Of a DNA stretch of 64,000 bases, positions 49,601-61,600 are shown piece by piece. Source of the DNA: Apoderus coryli. Taxonomy: Eukaryota > Arthropoda > Insecta > Coleoptera > Attelabidae. The notes under the pieces were generated by a model, which worked only from the letters and a program-made list of their open reading frames with translations, ran no database searches and was not told the origin of the DNA. Location: positions 12,592,260 through 12,656,259 of the forward strand of contig OU452205.1 in the NCBI GenBank assembly GCA_911728435.2, in the 5' to 3' direction. A program made the translations under genes and the position numbers. Numbering within the stretch: the first letter of the stretch is position 1; each line of letters begins with the position of its first letter.

Positions 49601-52600
49601 TGGATATATGCATGTCGGCCACCTGAAGTCCTTAGTTTACGCTACTGCTGTTGAAAATATAGTTTTGGTTGCTTTATCTCAGGACAATATCGAATTTAAT
49701 TGCGTACATTTTTTATTGTCAATAATTTTTTTATTAACGCTTCCGAACCTATGTTTATTTTTCATAAAATGACCTGAGAAATTACCCCTGCAAATATTGC
49801 CGCGTCTTTTTGAAACACCCTGTATATAAACGTATTTTTATGCAGTAGACATGACACGTCTACTATCTTAACTTGATCGATCTTGATTTAGAATTATATT
49901 TTATGTAGTCTGAAAATAGAATTGGTCCACCTAAGGACAAATTTAATACTTAAAAATCTTACTCAAACAATTTTTATTGGAATTAATAATGGATTTTCTC
50001 TTTAATTTTTAAAGCACACTGGTTGCTTTGAATTTTCTCTAAGTTAATGGCTACGCCTATGAAAGGAGTCTAGTTCACATGGTAACTTCTACCCGTACCA
50101 TAAAAGTTGTATTTCATACATATTTCGGGTTATCTGTGCTAAACAATTTTGGATGCAACACGGTAGATATTTCTGAATGACTTTCTGCATCTGTGTTACC
50201 TATATAATGTTTTTGCAAGACCTACTTAGCCAAGAATAGCGACTGAAATGCATGGAAAATTCGTGATACTCTGACGAGCTCATAATAGAAGCAAAACGAA
50301 TTCGTCAGTTTCTGTCGACCCATGCCTCGGTCTGGTTCTACTGAATCAGACTGCGCCCCTGCTAAATTAGACAAAGTTCCTTGTGTAGGTAAAACCAATC
50401 TGTTTTTGTCCGTTTTGCTAGAAAATTGTTTTTATTAATTTTTTGTACCACTATTTATCATTTAAAGAGTATAAACACATTTGTACGCGACATAATAGAA
50501 AATGATGTTTGATCTTGTTCATATATTTCAACTCAAACAAGACTTTAGTAGGATTATAGAAGAGAATATGAGCCACAGCAACATTACGACACGGAATTAG
50601 GCTAGGATGTAATTCCTCATTTGTGTTTTATTTGCAGATTGCTCGTACAACTAGATGTATAGAAATTGTAGGATTATCATGTTCATTGGTAACGCTACTA
50701 GCATCACTATATATTTTCTTCTCATACAGGTATGTATACAACATGGCTCTTGAAATACTTCAGGAAATTCGACAGATATTTAAAAGAAAAGTATTAATTA
50801 GTATTAAATCAATTATGCGGCAAACAATAAGTTACTCCATACTCATATATGATCAATATTTTTCCTTCTTACTCTATAATTACATGTAACATTTTTCCCC
50901 GTGTAGGTTATACCGCTTATTTTAAACCATAGTACAATATATTTTAAAGTTTATTCTGCTTAACGAAGTGTTAGCTGTTAAACGTCATATACAAACAGTA
51001 TTCCGCTTTCTATTTAAGCTACAAAATTCATAACTTCGTATAGTGTTTCTAAAAAAAAAAACTTAATTCAAAATCAGATGGTAGAAAGTTATGTAAAGTA
51101 CGGGCATGTTTAATTCAATTCCAAGCAAATTATCTACCTGTGGCAATAATTGAAATGGATATGCAGAATGCTTATAAAAAGTAAAATGCGGTATCATAAT
51201 ATTTCGACGGATTTACCTATATATTTATAAAATAGTTTTACATTCTTGTATAAATGGATGATGATGAGAGGTTACTAAAAAGGAATATTTTTGGTATATT
51301 CGAAATGGAATAGTTGAATTCATTCTAGATAGAACTGTCGTTATATAATAAAGTTGTAAATTTTGAAAGCAATTGTTAAGTAGTTAAGCCTTAAACACGG
51401 AGGTCCTATAATTCGCGATTCCGTGGTGCGTATGTGGGGGTTCCCGTCCGCCGGCCGTCTAGCCTTCTATTAGTAGATGTGCTGTAGTTGTATGGTATTG
51501 ATTTTTTTCTCGGGCTTTTATTTTGCATAATCGGGTGCCGCGGACCCAACGTCCGTGCTTGTGTACAATGGATAGAATGAAGAAGATTAAGAGGGGAATC
51601 TGAAACGGTTAGTTACAAAAATGGCCGCTAGTATGGTTGTATTCTTGGTTGCCTAAGGCTGTATTCATTTAAAAATATCCATTTCTTAAGTTACAACATA
51701 TTTTAATATATTCTTCTCCTCACTAGGTGGCGCCAAAACTAATACATAGTGACCCTAAAATGTAATATTTCTATTTTGGGTAATCATTATTTTTATTCTT
51801 TTTTGTGCATATATTCGTTTGTAATACAGACTGTAAGTATAATATATTATTGGTACCTAGGTATTATATCTATATACAAGATATAAGCAAGTTATGTTCG
51901 ATATACCTATAAGGTAGAGGTAGAGTGCACTTTTTGGAGTGATTGTATTGCAAAGATATTGCCCAATTTAGAACATAATTTAGCTCCACAATTCGGTTGC
52001 CTTTAATTATGTACTCATCTTGACTTTCCTTTTCTACAGTCAGTGGACAAGTGTTAATGCTAAAATGTAATTAAAAATACGTTGTTTTAATCACATGAAA
52101 TTGCAGTATTAAGTACATGATATATAACCCTTCATATTCATCTGATGAAATACACCCCGCTTCCTTTTTGTCATGCTTTTCATCCGTAAAAGCATAAGAT
52201 CTTAAATCATAACTTTCAGATCTAAAAAAAATAATATATATATTATTTTCAGACCTTTTTTTCTTTTATAGTAATCGCACCTACCCTTGACTGGTCACGG
52301 TTGTTATTACATCTTCATAGACTTGCGTTTCATTAATATTGTTATTTATATTATTTTCATTCCGCCCAGGTCTAGAATGAATTTTATTTATATAACATAT
52401 ACAGGGTCTCCTATGGTGATGACACATTAGAATATTTCAGAGACTACCTTGAATTGAATTTCAAAAATTTCGGCATCTAAATATGGTCTACTCAAATCAC
52501 ATAATAGCAACTGCATAACACCTTCGGTTCTGCCAGAAGTTGATGGCGACTTTGTTGTTTTAAATAGAACGTTCTATATTTTATTACATTTTTAGATTCT

Positions 52601-55600
52601 ACGTGAGTTTGTAGACATGTTTCCTGTATCATGTTGTATGCCTAATTCCAATGAAAAGGATGTTAGAAAAACAGTTGAAAAGTTTATCTTACTCATCATT
52701 AAAAATGAGGGCAATTTTGTAACAGGTGTTCGATGATAAGTAAGATAAAATTAGAAAAATATATGTACCATTTGAAAAAATTCATTTTCAAATGTACTTT
52801 CTAACATCCATTTGTATGTATGTATCTATACTTTTTTGACCACCTCGTATGAATAAATCTGAAAATATCTTATGGAATCGGAGACCTTACTTTCTAAGAA
52901 AACACATATAAAATAATTAACAGAGACGTCCTTATGAGAAAAAATTAATATTATTTGGTCCTAAAATGTAAATTTTGACATAAATCTTGATAAAAGCACG
53001 TCAGAAACGACTGAAATTAGGCATACAACATGATACAGGAAACATGTCTACAATCTTACGTACAATCCAAAAATGTAATAAAATATAGGATGTTCTATTT
53101 AAAATAACAAAGTCGCCATCAACTTCTGGTAGAACCGGAAGTGTATACAGTTGCTATTGTGTTATTCGAGTAGACCATATTTAGATGCCTAAATTTTTGA
53201 AATTCAATTCAAGGTATAGTCTCTGAAATATTCTAATGGGTCGGCACCATAGGACACTCTGTATATAACTTTAGAAAATGAGTTTGACAAAATACCCAGT
53301 GACATTAAAAAAAATTGTATCTGATTGAACCTATATTTCGCATAGAAATAAACATTTTTATATACCTACTTACCTTTGAGAATTTAAATGTATAGGACTT
53401 CCCTCCGAAAAATCTTCAACTACATCATTTCCATTAGTTTCGCTCTAAATTTTTTAAATATGAAACTAAGGAAAAAAAATGGTGTCGTCATATTGCCCAA
53501 ATATTCCTTTTCCAATATATTTTTTTTAAAATGTTAGGCAACTTAACTAATTTGCGTAAAAATTAGTATCTCTTAATGGCATGTTATTGTATTTTCTTAA
53601 ATCTGAGTTTAACTGTAATTAATTTGGTTATTAAAATAATTGACATCATCTGACTAACATTTTTGATTTGAGGAAATCAAGTTATACTCATTTATACGAC
53701 GATAAATCTTGGATACTAATTCTGAACACGCTGTATAACTTAAAAGAAGAGTATCAATAAGTTAAGTGAAAGCTGGTTATCACCAACGTAAACAGTTTTT
53801 CTTGAAATTTACTATATACTCGAAAATATTATGTAGATCGGTACTGGGTTATTCTACGTAAATAACAAACTGCCCAATTGGTTCGTAAATAATTTTACTT
53901 ATAAAAAAAACTAATACTACAAATAACACGAAATAACACAAAACTAGGTCTTCGCTTATCATCTGGTTATAGTTACAATAATTAGGTATACGTACATAAA
54001 AGGGATGAATGAAAGATAGAAATAGATATTATATTTATGGTGTATGTGAAAAACTGGTTCTATTGTCCTCGGTGGTAAGTATATTATCGATTATTGCGGA
54101 ATGTTTTAGATATTGTCAACAGATTATTTTTGTCTTGCTGTGTATAAATTGAAAAAAAAGTGAACTGTAAGCGGCGCCCATAGCGACATCTCTTCAATGC
54201 TGTCCCAACTACAAACATAATGTTCGGTCGGTAAATTTATAAAGAAATTATAAGAAAATGGCGGATATTTGAAGGGAAATATGAGATATTTTTTTATATA
54301 TGGATATTGTCTAATACAGAAAGTTTTCACGTACAGTTTTAATTACAAGTGATTGTTAAATATATAAATTAGGTAATAAAGCAATATTATCATTATTAAA
54401 TATTAGAATCATAGCACAAAATGAGGAAAAAGTTGCTGACTTTGAACTCAATTTATTAAGTAATTATTTATTGTTGTAGCCTCAAAATACCTTATTACCT
54501 AATCCAAACCTTAGTCTTTAAAACCCTATTAAAATTTTTGCTACCAGATACGTATTAGTGGAGATTTCCATCCACAAAAATATATCTGTAAATTTGAAAA
54601 AATTACCCATGTTTGAACTCAATTTATGAGTTAACTATTTAATCTTTCCGCTTGAAAATACTTCATTACCTAATCCCATCTTTTGTCTTTAAAACCCTAT
54701 AAAAATTTTTGCTAGCAGATACGTCTTAGTGGCGACTACCATGCGCAAAATTATGCCTGCAAAGCGAAATATGATGATTTTCTAACTCTGTTTTTGAACT
54801 AACTATCCAATATTTCAACTTCAAAATACTTCAATACCTAATCCCATCTTTACTCTTTAACTCCCTATCAAAATTTTTGCTACCAGATACGTATTAGTGG
54901 AGTCTACCATGCGCAAAAATAGGTCTGCAAACGATTGTATTCAAACGCCCCTCTTAAGGTAACTGATGATAATTTTGAGGCAGCAAGAGATGGTAATGTG
55001 GCTCAAGCAGTAGAACGTTCTAGGAGAAAAAGGTGCCACTTCTGCCTATCAGGAAAAGACAGAAAGACACAAAGCAGATCCCAAAAATGTAAAAGGCCCA
55101 TTTGCCTACAATGTGCAAATAAAGTATGCAATAACTGTTCAGCATAAGTTGTCAAGCTAAAAAAAGTGTTTTTTTATACCTATATATTTTTTTAAAGTTA
55201 CATGTGCTTATGCAACTAAGGAAATGTTTTTTGACGACTAATTAGGACCAGTTTTTGTTTTTAGCAATTTATATTTCTAGAGTTGTTTTATTATTTTAGT
55301 ATTTATTTATTTAGGTGCCAAACACATTATATATGTTTTGCTTTGTATTATTTTATTTAAAAAAATTGTATTTGATATTTTTTTAAAGTTACATGTGTTT
55401 TTGTAATCTAAGGAAATGTTTTGTGACGACTAGTTAGGACCAGTTTTTGCTTTTAGCAATTTATATTTCTAAAGTTGTTTTATTATTTTCGTATTCATTT
55501 ATTTAGATGCCAAACATATTCTATATGTTTTTTTTTTTGTATTATTTTATTTAGAAAATGATTAACAACCGATTTCAAGTTCTAACTAGTTTTTGGATTA

Positions 55601-58600
55601 TTACATACAAATAAATAAAAAAATTTGTGGGTCCCAGGGACCCATGGTCGGTAAATATGGATATTTAATTGTAACAAAATAGAACCCGCCACTGGCAAGC
55701 TTACAGATTACCTAATTCTAGAATACTAGTCCTTTTTTTTCTAATATATATATTTACGATAACACGAAATATTCCCATAGATTTCTTGATATAGGGTTCT
55801 TATTTTTTCTAAACATAAATACGAACGTACCCTAATATTATGTGATACGACAAACATGGGGGGTCTAAGAGTTATCTTCGTCATAAAGATTATGCAAGGC
55901 TTTTAAAAATATTTTGTTCTTAAGATGTCATTTTTCTTGTCCAACTCTTGGGAAAGATAACCAGATGTTTGAAATAACCGTTGGTCTAACATTTAAAATG
56001 TCTTTTTTCTGATTGGCTTATTTTCATTTTGTATTATCTACTATGTAACTTTTATGAGGCAATTCTGGAAAGGCAAAAGGACTTTAAGAGCAGAATCGTT
56101 CTAGCATTGATTGAGTAAAGAAGTGTTTTCTCTAATTATAAAATGTTAAATTAAATATGTTAATTTGTTTTTGGACTTGGTATAATTTTCAGTCAAGAAT
56201 TATTTTCTAGTTTTTTTTTATGTTTTAAAGTATCTGTATAAAGACTGAGTCCATTTCTTTCTCATTCTGAAGTAGTGAATTGTATAAAGTTCCGTAAGTT
56301 TTGATATTCTTTTAATTGAAGGCCTTTTTGTTTAATCAGTTTTTATTATATAAAAAGTTTAAAGTTATTTCTTTTAGTAATTGAAATAAATTCCGTTTTC
56401 AATAGTAATTAAAGTTTCGTATAGGAATTAATATAATTATTCGAATTATATTAATTTTCCTATTTTTAAGTAGTACAAGTAATAACTACGATTTTCTTTT
56501 AAATTCTCATTATCGCTTAATTGTTTTATTCTTTTTCTTTTATTTATACATATTTATTTCTTGTTGTTATTCATTTTCTTTAATTAGTTTTAATTATTAA
56601 ATTAGTTGATTTTAGCCCACAAACTTTGTGTTTCATTTCTAATAAAGTTTCGATAAATTATTGACAAAAGGGTCAACCAATTCAATATTTTCTTTTAAAT
56701 AAAAAGTGATCCAAGATTATAATGGCAACTAATTTTGCATTACTTCAATAGAGATTAGTAAAGCTTATTTTAGTTGTTTGTTTGTTTCATATAATAATTT
56801 GATTCTGTTATTATTCAAGATGATATTCTTTGTTTGTTCTTCTTTATTTGAAACCGCTCGTAAAACATGAATCGAACCCGTAACAATTTGAATAGCATAT
56901 TAGGGTTCATTCGGATTGAGCTATAACATTAGTATTCTTTCTGAATATATATAACACCCGCTAATTTCAAAATGGTTACATAACGCACCTCCGTGTATAA
57001 GGGTTAATTTTGATATTTAAATATTCTCATTAAGGGAGTTTACCTACAGTTAGTAAAAATATTTTTTTCAATAATAAGAAGTACTATATAAAATTCATAT
57101 ATGATGCAGCACTATAATATCGTAAAAAAATCACTGCGAAACAACAACAGAAAGTTTCATTTTGTAATTTAATTGTGATCGATTCAAATACGGCATTATG
57201 TTCAATGTCTCTTAATCAATATCAGGGACTACAGCACAATACTAGCAGAAATCTGAAACTAACAAATTAACATGTTATTACAGTCAGAAAATAAGATTAC
57301 TTAACATATACAAAAATTGTATCTCACCATAAATAGATAGCTATACGCAATTTAACCATTAGAAAAAAACCTTCCCAAAAAACTGCAATTTCACAAACTT
57401 CAGTCCTAAAACGCTTCATTTCCGGCTTATAGTGTATAAGTTTGTAATAGCAACCTTCACAGAATATTTTAAATGATTTGGTAAACCATATTTTAAACAA
57501 ATAATAATCATTAAACCGCTTAAATGTTTGTGACTGTAAAAGAGTAATTACAAATCCTCAGGGTATACATAAATGTTTTAAATTTTGTCAATGTACCCAA
57601 AAGGTTATATGTGTAATTTTAATTCTAAGCTTTAGGAAAGTACAAACTAAATGCTGCTCAGCAATATGTCGGAGAAGTCTCAGAATTATGAATATGGCAC
57701 TTAGTGCCTTTGGTACTTCCACTTTTCAACTATCTGTGATATTCCTGAAGATGTGCTGAATTTTAGAACGAAACGTTTGAATGATTAAATGTGACATATG
57801 AATTGAGATGTTTCATTTTGAGAGAAACTTTTTAATAATATGCATATTGAAAAAATAAACGTACACAATTATTAACAAGTGGTTTAAAGATATGCCCAAT
57901 ATCTTAAAATGCCGCGCTGGAGTCTGAGAAATCCATTAATATTAGCATTGTGTTTGTTATAATATAGTGTGTCAGCGCTTGGTTAGTACCTGTCAACTAA
58001 CAACAGATGGCGCTATCATATACCAGAAATTTATTAATGAACGACTGAAGTTGATAACGCCGTCTGTTGTTAGATGACGATACTAACCAAGCGCTGACAC
58101 ACTATATTATAATAAACACAATGATATTAGTCAGTAGGAGTTTATGTGTGTTTAGCCTGACACAGAGTGAAATTAGAACTTTTATTACTATTGGGATCTC
58201 GGTAAACGGTAAGAGTTTGAGAGGAATTCTACGAATATTTAAAAAATAAATTTTTAAATATTCGTTTTGTTTTTGTTGTAACTGTTTATAGATCATTGGA
58301 TTTCACCACCAGTTGTTTAACTGGATTGATATCCAATATGGGGGCCATATTAATTTTTAGGCATAGAAATAATTTTGCTTTGAGAATGTCCTTTCCGTTT
58401 TGGTGTATTCAAATAATTACTCAAAAAAATACAATTTCAATAATTTAAAAAAAAAATATTTCGTAAGTAGAATATTTATACCTCCTCGTCTAAAAGTTAC
58501 CGTTTACGATATCTCACTGTTGACCTTATAATTTGAATCACCTTGTATATCATTATATTATTGGAATTACTTATTTTGATATTATTCCAAAATAATATAT

Positions 58601-61600
58601 TTTTCAATAATTTAATATTATTTGTTTTTTCAGCGTATTGAAGAATAACAGAACAAAAATCCACAAAAATTTATTTATAGCAACTTTACTGCAAGTGATA
58701 TTTAGGCTAATCAAATATATTGATCAAGGAATGGATGAGAATAAGAAATTTCTCTCAAATGATGTAAGTAGTGTTTCGCTATTTAACCTTGTTAGTAATG
58801 GTGTCGACATGCCAGTAGTCTTGATGGGTTCAGAAACCGATGACAACCGTCGAAGTGCATTTAGTGGAGAGTGGTTGCAACTTGAGTGAGGGTTTCGGGA
58901 GTCATGCAATAATGGACCAGCCGGTGGCTTATCTAAGTTCTAGAATGAATGGTGAAGTGTGATAGTAGCATGATAGAGAGAGTAGTGCGATGCTCAAATG
59001 GCAGAATAAGCCTCTGGAGACTGAAACACGCCATTCGTACACCCCGGAGCCGCAATCAGAGCGTATGATATCAACGTGTTTTTTTCTGGAAATGATTGAG
59101 AGTTTTTCTTAGAAACAGACATACTAATTGAGGGCTTTTTTTATCGAAAAAGCTTTTTCAAACTCACAGATCCACGACTCATTAGTGTTGTACACGAACT
59201 ATATAAATATGTGATGACACCTAGTGATTAAAAGGTAACCTGATGTGTGAATAAAAATTCACTATAACAGCTAGAGAAGGAAGTCAAATTCCCTACCGTC
59301 AAGCAAGCTCTCAAAGTATAGGATCTTGCTGCAATAAATAATCTTAATAATTTCAGGCGTCCCGCTAGGGAATATATGTGTTCGTTATCGAGCTTAATGG
59401 AGTCAGTGGCCTCCTATTCGGCGGCTATATTGAATATTTACTTACACGCCACGTTACTGCTGCTAAAGTATTCCTATCAAAAATTTATTTTTCAGATTCA
59501 CCTTTATGAAATATGCACGGCACTAATGGAATATACAAAAACAGCTATGTTTATGTGGATGTTTATTGAAGGCCTTTATTTGTATAATTTAGTCACAGTT
59601 GCATTATACCAAGAGCACAAGTACATTAAATGGTATATATCTGTTGGATGGTCCATACCGGCAATAATGATAGCCATATGGCTAGGAGTCATGTTGGTCA
59701 AAGGCAATGAAGCGTAAGTGTGCATTTAAATTTTTATTTTAAAGAAATAGTTCATACTGAAGTGGAATGAAATAAGTTTCAACAATCGCTCTATGCGTCA
59801 CTAAGAAAACCAAACATGTTTCGAAGCCTCAGGCGTATCATCAGTGGTTATTCATAATATTTATTTAATTCCGAGAGTTTCTCTGTCAACCTCTCGGAAT
59901 TTAAGTCTTGTTTTGTTAAACAAGCCCATTTCTAATATAGGCGGTCCCGCTTAAGGGAGTATCGGTGCGTCTATGTGTTGGTAGTTGTGCTTTATGGGGT
60001 CAGTGACCTCCCAGGCAGTTGATATAGTGAAATGTTGTTCGCTCGGCGTACTACCAACGAAAACTAGATGTCGCCAAACACATTCATTATCATTAGACAC
60101 ACGGTTACAAATATTACACATTACGAACAAAGAAGAATGCAACAACATATTAGTGCGCGCTATTGACAAGTAAAAAACAGTATTATTATTACGTGTACGC
60201 AAAGTAGGGACATAAAATGGAAGCAATTCTAACAACTCTGGACAATCAATTACTCCATTTATAATCTTGTACAGTAAGATAATAGCAGAACATTCTCTAC
60301 GCGTACGTCAAGATATCAAATTAAAACGATTTAGGAGCGTATCATGTGGAAATCCATTGACTGGATAAACTCCATCGCTACGAAACCACAGAAACTTAGC
60401 GAAACGACGCTGAATGAAATTCATATGTACGACTCCACACAACAGAGGCATACTCTAACTTAGCCCTAACAAATGCATTGAATAAAGCAATAAGATATTT
60501 AAGAGAAGCCAAATTGCATGTGTAAATTTTGGTAAATTATAATTATTGTAAGATAAGACGGAGGGATATGTCAAAGTCAAACCTTATTGAATTTATAAGA
60601 AATTTTATGAACATAAATTATTACAATGGAAATTTGTAATGTAAACAACTATATTCATTGATTTACTTGTGACACATGTTGAAACATTCAAGGCAGTAAT
60701 GTGGCCCATCGACCAACCGATGCAAAAATGTCTACTTTTTTTACGTCGTTTTTAGAAATTTGACCTCAAACTTTTTTTTTTGGCTAAGGAGGAGAAATCT
60801 AGATATACACCCACGAAGTTGCTTACCACTTCCTTGGGTAGTGTGATAGACTTTAGCTCCACTAAAACTTTCCCTCATTTGTTGTTTGGCTCGGGAACCA
60901 ACTCTTTTCCATATCCTCTGTTGCTGTTGCCTTCTGTAGGTGGTGCCTAAAAATTACTATGTAACATACATTTAAATTACTAGACCTGAAATAAATAATA
61001 AACAATACTCGTATAAATTATTGATGTCTTCAAGCTGGGGATTACTTCGTCAGAGTTGACTTCTTGGTCTCCGGTACTGCCTGGCACCGTTTTCTACATT
61101 ATAGTTGACTACTTCACTAATCAGTGGGTTTGGATGTGCCTCTGCCATTACAAAGAGCTTCTAGGCTCTCAACCTCATGACGTCCCTCCAGGAGTTAAGT
61201 TTGAGGTCCCTTCGGATCTGTGCGTTTGACAAAAACCAAGGCGCACGAACTGCCATCCTTCTTGCCTTGTATGATGGTGCCGCGTATCCGCATGCTGAAC
61301 TGGCATAGATGAAGGCAGTTCGCACGACTGCCATGATCATTTGGAGCAAGGGCATCTTGCTCCTTCTGCAGATCATCGAGTAGAGCTTCAAAATGATGCA
61401 TTTGGCATTCACGATGCTCTTCTCGATGTGCGGACTCCATGACAGGGATCTGTTCAAAGTTAGCCCAAGGTACTTTGCAGTGTCCTGCCATTATTGAATG
61501 TCAGTACGCTCGAGTTTTTTTTGCTAACAGCAACAGCAGCTCCTTCTTTTGTCGCTTAATATCTATGTGCATGTTTTCAAAAATGCCTTCACGAAAATCA

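Noticed and set aside
50623..50889. Longer open frame covering Pdfr exon d
   Set aside because: The part after 50729 is intron read-through. A good GT donor and phase match to exon e fix the exon end.
52135..52200. CTGATGA at 52142 as a hammerhead
   Set aside because: No GAAA at suitable distance and no pairing stems.
58638..58889. Open frame extending exon e to 58889
   Set aside because: GTAAGT at 58764 is a strong donor and the following residues do not resemble a receptor.
59376..59717. Open frame beginning 120 bases before Pdfr exon f
   Set aside because: The upstream part is a family D-related repeat. The acceptor at 59494-59495 and homology start the exon at 59496.
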